Source of the DNA: Bryum argenteum
Lineage: Eukaryota > Streptophyta > Bryopsida > Bryales > Bryaceae
NCBI GenBank assembly: GCA_037043015.1
Contig: CM073322.1
Location: 11,419,601-11,483,600 of the forward strand
Length of the DNA stretch: 64,000 nucleotides
Direction: 5' to 3'
Under the pieces are notes generated by a model. The model made no database searches. It had not been told where the DNA came from and worked only from the letters and a program-made list of their open reading frames with translations. Position numbers and translations under genes: made by a program. Positions 10,573-23,536 of the stretch are shown here, one piece after another (position 1 is the first letter of the stretch; each line of letters opens with the position of its first letter).

Positions 10573-12818
10573 TTGCTCCTGTGACCAAATCTCTCCGCTG
10601 TTACAGCTCTCCAGCCTCCTTTCCTCTCTGGTATTATCTTCTGCACTGCTTGATTGTTGAGAGACCCGTAGCAGTGTGCAATGAGTATGACGGCATTGGT
10701 CTGTGACTCTTGGCTCACCTTGATTCTCGTCTGCCAGTCACTTCGAGAGCGTAGATGTCAGTTGGACTACAGCTAACAGCACTTGTGTTACGTCAGGTCT
10801 GGTGGGTAGTTCTTTGGAATGTCTTGCAATGCAGGCATATTGAATCTAAAGTAATGGATGTTGCTTTTGTGTTGAATTTTGCAGCATCACAAAGCAGCTC
10901 ATATGTTGTGCTGTTTACACGTGATTCTGCACAGGTACCGCCTGAAGCTCTTGAAGCTTTGGATTGTTGCCTCGACATCAGATGACATAAGTCATAGTCT
11001 GGAGGGTTTGTATTTTTTCTCCTCCCGGAGTGGACGGGGAGGACATGGGATTTTCGAGGTTTTCGTGAGATGCCCTTGAGGGTTGGTCTATATTCTGGTT
11101 TTGCTAACCCCCCTTTGAAAAGTGGTGAATGCCTGGAAGCTGTTAGATCACATTTTTATAGGTTGCTGCTTGTAGACTACTTGGAAGAGGAGGCGAGTGT
11201 GAAGGCCTTCCGATGATGGCATTGGGTTTCAGTGATAAGTTGACAACTCGGGTGCTGTTGTCTTCAGGAATTAATGTAGGCAAGTGGGTGAGATGCCACC
11301 TTGTATTTTTAGGAATTTTTATAATCTGACTGCAACTGTGTTACCTTCTCGAGATAATGGCAGTGTGCTTTATGGTTACTGGAGCACGTACTTATGTCCG
11401 AAATTGCATGTTAATGAAAACCATTTGTCGTACTTACAATACCCATACCTAGAATATCTCAAAAACGTGAGAAAGGAAGATTTGTGTAGGTGGAAGATTC
11501 GTGCCATAAGTTTCGAAATTTTCATCATACTCTGCTAAAGCACACTATGCATACACACCCATTGTCTGAGTGCAAATCTCCAGAGTATGTTGAAATACGT
11601 GTGCCATACTTGTGAGAACTACATTGTAGATAGATCTACATTGGTTACCTGCTTATTTTCCAGTGAAATTTTGCATTTGGTGGTAACCTTACTCAGGCGC
11701 GAACACTGGGTTCCGAGGTCAAGTTCAAATGATGAGCTCAGCCAGGAACTTTTCATTACCAGCTTTTCTATGCATGATAGTAGATATGGTCGGCCATAGG
11801 CGGCGGCCGCAGCAGCTTTCGGTTCACAATGCGGAAACAGATCCGTCAACTTCACAAAATATCTCAGTTGAGTAGTTAGGAAATTAGAGAAACCGTACAC
11901 AATCGGAGAACGAGACAGAGCACGGTCATTAGTTTTACTTTTTCATCATAATATCACAATACAAAGATCCTCACTTTCGAGGGGAGTAGCTATCCTTGAG
12001 CTAACATTATTCATCAGGTGATGACATTACATTGAACTATATTCCTGTGAACGGTATCAAACATGATGTGACCTGCACATCGGTGATTAAAATGTGTATA
12101 TGAACGACTGCCTTAATTTCGTGGGTGTCAATGTCTAACTAAAATTACACAATTTCGAGTTGAAGGGTTATGCTGTGATAACAGCCTTAAACACGCACTG
12201 GAACTACATCAAATGGCAACGAATGCACATGCAAGTCTGCTTCTAAAAGCATCACGGATGCTCAAACTATTGGTTAATATCGTACGTGGGGTGAGTAGCT
12301 GAGGGCCTAGGCTGAGACGTGTACCTTATTAAACTCTGGTTCAGGGACAAGGTCACAGCGCATCCACGACGTCAAATGTCTAGTGATATGCAATCACTTA
12401 GTGCATTTTATATCACTGAAGCTGACCTTGGAAAATCTGACTGCGGAGATTGATTTACAGGGAAGGAGCCTGAGAAAGAATGCTTGCCCTTGCGCTCGTC
12501 CTCGGCCACGCATCTGTATGGGTCCCTACTCATGTGCCAAAATGATAGAAATTAGTCACAAAGCTTTACTGTAACGTAGACAAGACAGCCAGTAATAACA
12601 ATCAACGGGTGTTATGCCAGCCCTAGAAGCAAATGGTGCGAAGATTTTCAATCAACAGACGAGCAACTGTGAGTGTGCTCACCGAGTCTCCTTCACGTCT
12701 CCTGTCAAATTCATCGATGTCCCGTGGAAGTTCACGACGAAATTGCGTTACCCTGAGTTCCAGTCATCAGCATGTGAGAAACAAGGACTTTCAGTGGTTG
12801 CTCTTAATCCTGTAAACA
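10573..12818. other. DPH1 3' flank and intergenic DNA, no gene seen
   Basis: The first few hundred bases are probably the DPH1 3' UTR. The rest holds only short open frames on both strands with no family resemblance, and no inverted or tandem repeats that I could see. Confidence 0.5.
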
Positions 12819-15800
12819 TCAAACGATAAAAAGCATGTGGGAATTTCTGTACCTCTGGTTGCAGGGGAAGCAGAAAGCTTCTAGAGGAAGTCCACGATCC
12901 GTCCGGAACTGCTCAGGGGAGACGGCGTGGGCGTGGGCGTCTGGACCATCGGCACTCTCACTTAGCGGTGTACTCAACATAGTACGCAGACGAGGTCGCC
13001 GTGCTGTGCTCCCAACCAGCAATCTCGATTGGACTGACTCCAGGCTTCCTGAATGCTGAGCCACTGACTCCGAGTAAGAACTTTCCATCCCGTTGCTCTG
13101 CCACTCCCCAGTGGGTCTAGCAGACGTTGGTTCTCTGACCATGTACTTCGGATTTTGCTCCGTTGGCACAAGCACACTCCCGGAATCTGACCGGTGGTGT
13201 CGGGGCTCAAGCACACTCCCGGAATTTGACCGACGGTGTCGGGCCTCAAGCACACTCCCGGAATTTGAACGTTGGTGTCGGGGCTCGCGTTCCGGCTCAA
13301 TCACCTCGTTCGGTTGCCAATCTCTTCGAGCTCTTCGTCGTCTTCGCTTCGTATGTGATCCGCAATGTGAATCAGTCGAGTATGAAACGACTTCGGCCTC
13401 CTGCTTCAACCTGCTCATGTGCTGTGTCAAGAAAGTACGTTCTTCATCGTCCATTCCCTCCAAGTTGCGTGGAAGTGAGCCCTCATCGAAAATATTTTTC
13501 ATCAATGAAATTCTGAGCTCGATTGGAATGTTGAGCACAGCCTGGAATGCGCTGCATATGCTCCTCCAAGATCGCTCCGCCTTATGCTTATCGATAGCGT
13601 ATTGGAATTCTACTTCAACAATCGCCCTCGACCCATCTGTAACGCCATGAACTGTCAGAAGAAGGCTAGACCGACAACCATCCAAAAGAGGATAAACAAT
13701 GAGCATGAATAGGTTGCGACATAAGCTATGACTATCCTAAACAAATAAAGATCGCATGAAGTCGTGGAGTTCACACCAGAAATCAATATGATCCTGGGAT
13801 TCATTATGAATAACTTATACCAGATTGAGTTGTTAAAGTTCTGTGGCTAGAAGCAAGAGTTTTTGAAGGGGAGGTGAGGCTGTACCACTAGCCACGCCAG
13901 CTGAAACGAGTCGGCCTTGAGTCAGCAACAGATGTTTAAGGTTTCTTGAAGTCAACTCTTGAAGTACTCGATTCCAAAGTTCAATGGAATCCTGCTCTTC
14001 CAAGACATGCATACTTCCAGCCACAGGCGTGGCTTGTGCATTCAGTCTCACCGGTGCCTGTTCGTGTTCTTCCGATTCTTTAGGCTCTCGGACCCGGGCT
14101 TCCTCCCCTTCACAATCATGCATAAATGGAAATCTCTCCACAGATGGCTCCACGATACTCAACTTGGGCTCAGAAGATTTTGGAATTTGATTACTGCGGC
14201 CCTCATGGCTTTGTTCTGCAACGTGGGCTGGACGGAGTTCGTTTTCAGCTGTGCCAATATCAGCTGAGACCAACATTTCCAAACAGTGTTCCCTGCTTTT
14301 TGGTGTCATTGGGGCGTGTGCTAAACTCCCAACGACGGAGGTCGGAAATGGGCGATCCGATGCACACTGAAGCAGGGCAGCGGTGAGCCACGTCAAGGAA
14401 TCAGTGGACACTCTGACGTGCTTCTCCGCCTCTGACAGAATCTTGAGCGCTTGCCGAAGTCGCCGCTGCATTTGCTTACCGGCTGCTCAAGCATGGAAAA
14501 AGCCAGAAATGAGAAATATGTATCAGCCGAATAAATTAAAAGACAAAGACAACAAACATATAGAGGAAGGCAGAGGTAACATTGAAACATTTGGAACGAT
14601 TATATCACTTACAAAAACTTGGTCTAAAGTATCCAATCTTGCGCGTCTCTCGGTGTGCGTCGAAATTTTCGACCAATATGTTTGTTATAAGAAGGCCCAA
14701 TTGTGACACCAGCAACAAGGGTTCAACACTGGAGCCAAGAATTTCATTCATCGTCTTTGTGGTGTTTGCTGTATCAGCTGAAAGAGCGAAGTCCAGCAGA
14801 TTCAACAACTTGCGATCTGGAAGCAGCCCCACCTGACACTATGGTATGATAGATGAGTTTTGGCGAAGTCTACAACAGTTCCTCGTAATGGAAGGGAGGT
14901 TATGACAAAGGATAAGTTTGCTGGAATCAGTTTGCTGAGATAGCCAAGTCAGATGCAGACAATTATTATATGAAAAAGGAGCTGAATTCTACCCTATCAG
15001 TATTTTCAGATCGTCACTTCAGAATGCAATTTGAACATAAATTCAATCCATTTTCCTCCAATTGTACTGGTAGTATCACTCACATGCTTTTGAACGGCGG
15101 CTAAAGAGACTTTCTTGTCTGCAAGGATAAGTTGCTCCAGCATGGTTTCTGCATAATGGATGGATCCGTTTGATCGTGAGGCAATGAGCGCCAACGCACC
15201 CATGTCTACCTCCAATGCTTCCTGTTGAGCAAGAGCTTGAAGTCGATTAACGATTTCATCATCACTCACGTTGTAAAAGTGAACCTTCTTACACCTGCAA
15301 AGACGCACCATAGCATGTTATCAAGTGTATACTCTGAACTAGTGTCAGCTGTCCGAAGAAATGAGATAGGGTTGTAGCCACCGGAGGAGCATTTATATAC
15401 CTCGAAATAGCTGCAAGAGGAATCCGATTAGCAGTGGTGCTTATAAGGACGAGGACAACATTGCTGGGAGGGTCTTCCATGATCTTGAGAAGTGCAGTCC
15501 AGATGTCAGTGCTAAATGAGTCACACTCCTTGATGATAATCACCTTGTGCTCCAATTGCGACACAATCCTTTTCATCAAAGTCTCTGTGCTCGACAAATC
15601 TCGAACAGTAGGGGCATCAAGAATCTGGACATTTGGGCTCATGTCAAGAATCACGGCGCTGCACTCTCGGCATGACCCACAAGGCCGAGACTTCAACTCC
15701 AACGAGATGCAATTTAAGCCTGCTGCAAAAATTCTCGCAGTCGACATTTTCCCGGTTCCTCTTGGTCCCAAAAATAGGTATACAGGGGCGATTTTCTGCC

Positions 15801-18348
15801 TTAGAATGCATGTTGTTAGTGCGTTGACTGCCGAGGCTTGGCCGGCGAGATCTTCAAACCTTACTGGTCGATACTTTTCACTCAGATTCTTGTGGCTCTC
15901 AACATCCACTCGCCTCACTGAAGCTGGAGTAGCAATTCTCTTGACATGCAGCGGGGAACCCCCGTGCTTTCCAGGATTTTCTAGAGAAGGCTCATCCATG
16001 AGTCTTGACTTCGTGCGTCTGTGATTAGAAGGAGCCTGGTCAACAACTGAATGTATAGGAGAGCTGGACTCGGGTGGGAAGTCTTCTTTGGCAGGTTTCT
16101 TCTTCAAATGGGACTTGAAATGCAAGTCATCCTGACAAAGATTCTTAACAGTCTGAGACAAATCGCCGGAATGCAGGCTGGGAGTGTCACGCTCTGAGGA
16201 TAAATTGGATGGAGAAGCCTTCACAGCATTAGGACGAACCGACTTCCGAATTCGGAGGCGCCGCAAGTTAACAACGACCTTCAAACGTCCAGTATTTTCC
16301 TCCACTTTCCTGCCACTGCTCTGGAACATGGGCTCTTCTTGAGAGCCCCATGACTCTCCAGGTGCCAAGAGGGTTTCCAGATTCGAATCCGGCGACAGGT
16401 AACTCGGTTGAATGTGGAAAACTTTCTCCTCTTCATGCATTAAACATTCTCCAACATCCGGAAAGTGGTCTTGTACGTTGAGGAAGGTGAATGCGCTTCC
16501 ACTACGATAATTCAGGAGTTGGGATAGAGGTGAGGGTAAGCTACTTAAATCTGTAGCATCTTTTTCTGACAGCACCGATTCCCCGCTTGCCACCGGCCGC
16601 ACCGTGTCGACTCTGAAGTTTGGCTTCCTCGATCCCTTGTCATTTATCTCCTTCGCAGCTCTTTCTTGCATCAGCTCACTGGAAACAGCAATCTGCGTAT
16701 CTAGTGGTGTCACACTTACAGAGTCCCGGAGTACATTCAATCGAGCATCGTCCAACTCCTTCCGTCCTCTGTCGCTCATAGCATTGGAAATAAGCACTTG
16801 CTCACGAACATCCAGCCTTTCAGTCTCGTCATGAAAGACGAGAGCGTTTTCGTGGACTAGGTTGATAGTGCTACCACTCTGCAGATTTTCTAACTTCCAT
16901 GATGTAGTATCCCTGCCTTTCTCATTCACCTGGACCTTGTCAACCTCTGCAATATCCTGGACGCCTTTCTCGTTCATCTGGTTGAGCTCAACGGAAGCAT
17001 CATTCACTACGTTTAAGGCTGGAGATTCCGCAGGCATATCAAATCTGTTACAACACTGCGAGGTATCCTTATAAATAACATCACACTCTGTGAGCTCATT
17101 GATGACATCACACTGGATTCCCACAGATTTTGAAACTGCAGCTTTGCATGAGCTGCTTGTAGTGGTTAAGTCGCATTCTACTTGCCCTTCCTCAAACGCA
17201 TAGCTGTTCATCCTCACAAGTTCAGGGTCGCTGACACCATCTCCCACTGCAACTGGACTTCTAGCCTCAAAATCCAACAAATCAGCCTGCACATCGTCGA
17301 CTTCGTCTACTCCACTTAATTCTGTGTCATCCATTTCCACAGACAGTCTTTCCTCCTTGTGTGAAGGATCACTCCCTGAAAGAAGTTGGTTCACAACCTC
17401 ACTACCTAACGCAAAATCTTTGACACTGTTTAACTTGCATAGACCTGCTTCTTCCATGTCCTCGACGACCCTCTCCTCCAGCCCAGGAGTAGAGTTTACA
17501 GTAGCAGCATTCCTCGGTGTGTTCCCTTGAATAAAATACGACTCAATCAGATTATCAATTCCTCCCTTCTCGATACGAGGCTCTTGCTCGTGCCCAACAT
17601 AAAGGCCATTGTCTGTCTCAAGATTGCGTGCTTCGTATCCACTTCCACTTGAATCATTAAGTCCTCCTTCCGTGTTCATAATATCACTTCCTTGCTCAGA
17701 ATCATTCTGTGAGGGTAATATCTTCATAACTCCTGCAATCGGGGGTTTTACCGACTCAGCCGCATTGACTGCATTCAGCTCTACTTTAGGTTTTCCAGTA
17801 CCAGAGTCCCAGGGTAAGAATCCTTCAAAAGCTGTTTGAATTCTTTTTAATCTATCTCTTACATCAATTTTCAGGGGGCCAACACTTAATGCTTCCTCGA
17901 GGACAGATTCTATTTTCTTGATTGTTTGAGTTACATCGGCCTTCACAGGTTTTTGAAATTCACCCTCATCGGCATCCACTGCTTTTTCCACATCACAGTT
18001 GAGATATGCTTCAGCATCATCTAAAACTTTTGCCTTCACATCCGAAGAGGTAGGCTCCTCATTGACTCCCACTTCCCGATTATCATCTCCCTCCACTCTA
18101 TCACCGTCTTGATCAAGAAAATTGATGTTGGATGCCTCGGAGTCAAAAGCTAGAGAATCCTCGCGGGAAAAATCGAAAAAAGATCTTATCCTGGTCAAAG
18201 TAGGGCCGATGGAGGTGCTCACCGCAGGTTGCTGAAAAGATTTTACCCTACGCAAGACTGCCACTTCCCTTGGAGCCGGAGTCGCCCATGGCGAGGCAGT
18301 GCTTTCCCTCAAAGTAGAGAGTTTGACAGACCGGCGGACGTTCAGCAT
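12819..18348 (-). CDS. STICHEL-like protein (DnaX/clamp-loader-like AAA domain)
   Basis: Five exons on the minus strand: 18348-15401, 15294-15084, 14832-14613, 14482-13886, 13636-12819, giving about 1597 aa. Arabidopsis STICHEL is about 1200 aa and affects trichome branching. The first 820 residues are acidic, low in recognisable domains and not conserved. Then follows the DnaX-like core: EKYRPVRFEDLAGQ, a P-loop GPRGTGKMSTARIF (around residue 860), a four-cysteine zinc module (LNC..RPCGSCREC), a Walker-B-like IIIKECDSF, STTANRIPLAAISRC, SNGSIHYAETMLEQ and VGLLPDRKLLNLLDFALSAD. The Thr of Walker A and the Asp of Walker B are replaced (see findings). The start ATG at 18348 follows a likely acceptor at 18361, so a 5' UTR intron is probable and an upstream coding exon is possible. 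The last exon and stop are the least certain parts. Confidence 0.85.
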
Positions 18349-18360
18349 CAAACTATGGCT

Positions 18361-20751
18361 CTGCAAGTGATAAGTAATTTTCAGGTACTTCAGTGTTGTT
18401 TTTAAAATACAAGTACTTTCTTCTGCAGATATACTAACTCAGAAGTACCTCCCAGTGCCTCTTCGTCAGAAGTTTCTCCTAGTCCTTACATCCTTACCAC
18501 GATCAAGACAAATTCAAAATCCATAGCGGCAAGTTACAGGGTAAAGTATATTTCGAAGTAAATCAGCACCTCTTTCTAGACCAGGCGATAGCTAAGTACA
18601 CTTGAGACACCGCAACTATGGTTCAATGACTGCAACAAGGCCAGAAGTGAAGCAACTTCAACCAATCATGCCTACGAAGAATGCACACTCTTCAAACCTC
18701 CCAGCAAGAAGACAAACATCATTATTGTTAAAATGCAGGACGTTATCACAAAAGTATGCTTGATTAAGAATGATGCAGCCTTGAAACGTAGGAAATGGTT
18801 CTGGGAGCAACCACGACGAGATCGGACTCGAACAAAATTAGGCGATTTAAGTGCTAAAACCCTGAGCAGGATTCAACAGCTAATCGCAACTAAGGACACC
18901 AAAAACAACAAGCGTCTGTAATAAGCAACCCCTGTGATCTAAGACTGATCATCAGCTTCCCGTGGCCACATAATCGTCAAGTCTTACAAGCATATTGTGT
19001 TTCGAAAAGGAATGCGAGTGCTAACCTGAATAGAGAGCTCCACGGGACAGTCCGACATAAGCAAGCCCAGATCGGGATTGTGGACATCGAAGTGGCCATC
19101 ATCATCCCAACCATGAGACATCACTCCCCGCCCACCCGCCACAAAGGGCTGCCTACTTGCAGGGCCTCTTGATCTAACTTCACACTACATTTATTCACCA
19201 CTCCCCTAAAACAGCCACAGCATTCAATACTGCAACTTTCAAGAATCCTTCACCCACTCATAACAACCATGTCGGGCCACTAAAACCTCGAGTATTGAAG
19301 TCAATCCCTGCTTGTCTCGAGATCAACAAACGATGATCCTCCTGCCGCCAATCTCCTATATCATTAGCAGATCTCGGTCTTCACAACGACCTACCACACC
19401 CTACCTCGCACAAAATTGCGAATCCGCACAGTGAATATGCCATTGCCGGTTCGCCAATCCAACAGGAAGGCTCAAGCTGTAGTCAATATCCGCCATCAAT
19501 GCACGAGTTAGGTGATGAATCCCGTTCCCCTAGAGAGAGATCTGCGCGAAAAGAGCAGTAAACCCGGTCGCACATAATCCTGCTGTTGTGGTATGTCAGG
19601 AAAGCGAGTCAGCCCGCACCAAGGAGTCTTGGAACGGTTGCCATTCACGGAGGGGAAGCGCATATGTGGACCCTATAAATCCGGCCATGTTATATTCTGT
19701 ACGGGGCCCACCCCTGCCCAAGCTTCTCTGCCCTCGTCGGCCGTGGGCCCGTATCCAGCTGTTTCTTCCGCGCACATCTTTCACATTTTCCTGCTGGTAA
19801 CTCCCAACTCTTCTCCTCATAAAAATTTCCGCCAAAATATCGAAGGAAATTTGTGAAATCATCCACAGAGATGGCCAAATAACGAAGGACATTCGCATCT
19901 ATGTAACCACCTCCAAGGGGTTAGATGCTACCACGCGTATATCTCCACTCCCGAGGAGATCACCTGCATGTCCGCATATCTCATGCCAATGTGACAACAT
20001 TTTTCTATCCAAACATGAGACAAGAGTGGATTGCACACTACTGGCATTCGCTTTAAGCGCAAACCACCGAAAGTGGCACTACAGTCCAAACTCTCCTAAC
20101 TCTCACAAGGACAGTCAAATCACGAAGGAAATTCGCATCTATGTAACCATCGCCAACGGATTAGATGCTTCCAGGTGTAAATTTCCTCAATTGAAACGTT
20201 CATCGGCACATCAATAGCATAAAATGTCAATTTAGACGACATTTTTATATATAAAACGTCCGAAAAGAGTGGAGTGCACTCGATCCAGCAACTGTCAGGC
20301 CTTTGCTTCGAGCGCAAACAGCCAGAATGTAGTGGCAGGGAGCTTCACTGAGTGCGTACGTACAGAAACAGAGGATCCCTTTCGAATGAATGTACAAACC
20401 ACAGTGAGGTTCGTGAGGCGGGAGATGGAGATGGAGCGCGGGGTCCTGTGACAACGACAGAATCTAGGGTTTCGAGAATGCTATTTCGGGGGAGACAACA
20501 TGGAACGGGCAGCAGTAAAATCTTTATTCCGGGCAGTCGTTTGAATCTGGTTTTAATGAGGATGGCTTTGATTCTCATCATTCAAAGCAGCCAATGAAAC
20601 ATGGAGGGCGGAAAGGCTGTTTTCGACACCGACCACTGACATGGAATGAAAACGATAGGCAAATTTATCTCTTGCCCTTTTAGTGGTTTTGGTACACTAC
20701 GTATCCAAGAGCGTGCATTCTGAGGGTGATATGGAAAGTTTTGTGTAGTTA
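18361..20751. other. 5' flank of the STICHEL-like gene
   Basis: It probably contains a 5' UTR intron and leader; a CAG|GTTAGC donor on the minus strand near 19020 is a candidate. Apart from the 240-bp tandem duplication listed separately, I see no gene. Confidence 0.35.
19871..20345. repeat. Tandem duplication, period about 240 bp
   Basis: Both copies contain ACGAAGGA(C/A)ATTCGCATCTA, GTAACCA, GGTTAGATGCT or GATTAGATGCT, a CGACATTTTT-like block, AAGAGTGGA(T/G)TGCAC and AGCGCAAAC. Identity is about 65-70% by eye, so the duplication is old. Confidence 0.65.
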
Positions 20752-21854
20752 GAGCATCCTCAATGGACACTGAATAAGCTCCCTCTAAACCAAATTCTAT
20801 CTTTTGACTGATTTAAAACTAAAAATTGAAATTATCATCATTAGAAGCGCATGTAAATAAACGTGAGATATTTCTCAAGAATTATTTTTTTGTGAAATTG
20901 GGCCGTAGGTGAAATCCCTCATTGAAAATACCACATTCTCAAAATTTAGAGGGAGTGCACCAAATCTTGCTTGACCCCTAAAGATCCTTGGGTGTTTTTG
21001 GGAGCTTAAAACCTCAAAACTCCAATTCTCTACCTCTATGCACTTCAAGGGGTGCGAAACAATTTTTTTATTCTTTTCTTAACTTCCAACCGTAAGATCT
21101 TGTACCTAAGCCAATTTTCAATATCTGATATAAAAATTGACCGTTGGATGTTTACCATTTGAGAGATTATAACATCCAAAGTTTGTCTACGAAGTTTTTT
21201 TGGGCATTGTTGAGATTATTTTTGACACTTTTGGAGGCTGCCCTTGTAAAATTGGTACACTTTTTGACTTGGGGCCCTTTGGAACTTAAGTAGTGATTTG
21301 GTCATGAACATATTTCCAAAAAAAAATCTCAAAAAAATACTAAATTTAAACTGCCCTAGTTCGGCTCGCAAACCAAGAATTGTTGTAGAAGACTCAAAAA
21401 TTGGAATTTGGCTTTGTAAATTTTACCACATACACTTTGCAGTATAGGGAGCACCCATTAAAAAATTTAGGCAAAAATATTACTGATAACCTATTCATCT
21501 AAGCTGCCCAAAATAGCAAAAGCCCGATTTGGTCCTCTTGGATCTTTAGGGGTTAAAAATGGGAAGATCCTCACACGCTCCCTCTAAATTTTAGAAATAT
21601 AGAGGGAATAAGGGGGGGGGTCACCTACTTTTTAAGCAAGATTTGGTGCACTCCCTCTAAATTTTGAAAATGTGGTATTTTCAATGAGAGATTTCACCTA
21701 CGTCCCAATTTCACCAAAAAATAATTCTTGAGAAATATCTCACGTTTATTTACATGCGCTTCTAGTGATGATAATTTTAATTTCTAATTTTAAATCAGTC
21801 AAAAGATAGAATTTGGTTTGGAGGGAGTGTATTCCGTGTCCATTGAGGATGCCC
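20752..21854. mobile_element. TTA-flanked (Tourist/PIF-Harbinger-like) foldback element
   Basis: Ends G(A/G)GCATCCTCAATGGACAC are inverted and flanked by TTA at 20749-20751 and 21855-21857. The two arms (20752-20970 and 21634-21854) are each about 220 bp and nearly perfect inverted repeats, so the RNA would fold into a long hairpin. The middle is taken up by a second, TTAA-ended element (20971-21556). There is no transposase, so it is non-autonomous. The superfamily is assigned from the TTA duplication and the GAGCATC-type end. Confidence 0.75.
20971..21556 (+). mobile_element. TTAA-ended miniature transposon, young copy 1
   Basis: It starts TTGACCCCTAAAGATCC and ends GGATCTTTAGGGGTTAA, so termini are inverted and the duplicated site is TTAA (one side mutated to TTGA). 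It is nearly identical along all 586 bp to 54860-55444. It has no open frame of note and is inserted inside the foldback element. Confidence 0.85.
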
Positions 21855-22083
21855 TTAGAGCAACCTTTAGAGAAATGTGTGGTTGTGGGTAAGTCAAGGA
21901 TATGAACGCCTATTCTTGTGTATTTAAGGAAATCACTATACTTGGAGTGGTGGAATGAGTGGTTTACTATTTTCAGTAATTAGCAAATAGAAAAGACATG
22001 ATTTTCTATTTCAGGTTTTTGTAGGTTATTTATATTTGTTTATTTTTAGGTTATTCATATATGAGCACTCTTATAGGAACTTA

Positions 22084-22474
22084 GAGCATGCCCAGCCCGC
22101 ACTGTGGGCCACAGAGGGGAACCTTGTTTGGCGTGGGAAGGACCCCAGCCCACACACTAACCTTGTAACCTGATCAAAAGGGTTGAGGTCTCCTAAATTT
22201 TAGCATACCATAATTGAAAGTGGTTTCGTGCCTTCACTCACATTTTAGTGATCCCATTAACCAATGGGAGGGTGACATGTGGCACCATTTTATTGGCAGA
22301 AAACAATCTCTATCATAATCACTTATCATAAAGTGTGATTGGTAAGCGGCCTTTTTACGTGCCCTGCCTTCAAGCGTGGGGTGGGTATCAACTCCTGCTC
22401 AAGCGGCACCTACGAGCTTGTGACACAGCCCAGCCGCCCAACGCCCAACCTGGAACGTAAGGTTGGGTATGCTC
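22084..22474. mobile_element. TTA-flanked miniature transposon (Tourist-like)
   Basis: GAGCATGCCCAGCC at the left and the inverse of GAGCATACCCAACC at the right are flanked by TTA on both sides (22081-22083, 22475-22477). It is 391 bp with no open frame. The ends share the GAGC start with the elements at 20752 and 53922. Confidence 0.75.
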
Positions 22475-22845
22475 TTACTCATTTTGTGTGGAAGTCTAAA
22501 TCATCTCTATCATTTCACCTACCATACTTGACATTTTTGTGGTATATGGTGCATTTACTTCAGTGGCTCATTGTTGCATTATTTATCTTTTGACATCCGA
22601 GATTATAATTTGTAGTAATATGTGCATGTGCACCAAAACTAAGATTCAAATTTCTCACCATTACTGATAATCATATTATTCAAAGTTGGAAAATAAAACT
22701 ATATATATAAATGATATTATTATTTCTTGTAATAAAATAAACTAGCAATATTTTTAACGAAAGGATTTATTTTTTTATAGTTTTCAGGCTTCATGGGGAA
22801 TTAGATTTTCAAACTTTTATGCTTAAAATATTTATTTAGTAACAT

Positions 22846-22985
22846 CACTAGTACAAAAGTGGCTTGAGTACACAAGCCATTATACCAACAAGTACACTTG
22901 ATGTGGTGATTACACCCACCTTGGGTATAAATCGCCACTTTGGGGCGTGCTCGTGTGGTATACTCAAGCCACTTATCTACTAGTG
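22846..22985. mobile_element. 140-bp CACTA-like miniature element
   Basis: The ends are CACTAGTACAAAAGTGGC and the inverse of CACTAGTAGATAAGTGGC, with the inverted match running on through TTGAGTA. CACTAGTA..A ends are typical of plant En/Spm (CACTA) elements. I see no clean 3-bp target duplication. The right end lies 10 bp from the next element. Confidence 0.65.
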
Positions 22986-22994
22986 TACATTTGT

Positions 22995-23536
22995 TCAACC
23001 CCTAAGAGCCCAATCATCCATTTAATGGTTGATCCCAAATTTTAAGGAGATACAGCACACTATCAAAGATTTTATTTGGAATATTTTTCTACTTTCCATA
23101 AGTGTGGTGAGTTGAGGACCACATCCAATTTACCACGTTTGGATTTATAGATTGTTCACAAGAAGCCTTGAATACAAACAAGGCAAGGTTTTTTGTAGTG
23201 TTGGAATACTTACTATTTGGGGAAACTAATAATGTTTCTCTCAGGTTATGTGTGGCCTTTCTCTATATTATCATATAATATGCTATTTTAAACAATAATG
23301 TTGAGTTCCAACTATTAATAATAGACTATGTGTTTTCTACTCATTTTCAAAGTTTTACTTTAATTTATTTATTATAAGATCAACACTTACTATTCAAATA
23401 AAATTCACCATATTATCTGAATCAAGCCCATGATCTTTATATTATTTTTTGAGCAAATCTTCATAAGAGTTACTAAATGCATATTTTATAACACATTTAA
23501 GTTTTTATCCAAATCTCTTGGGCCTTTAGGGGTTAA
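22995..23536 (+). mobile_element. TTAA-ended miniature transposon, second subfamily
   Basis: Left end T(C)AACCCCTAAGAGCCCAA and right end TTGGGCCTTTAGGGGTTAA are inverted repeats. The 542-bp body matches, inverted, the outer element at 54708-55879 over both halves, and in direct orientation its first half matches 29538-29815. Confidence 0.75.
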
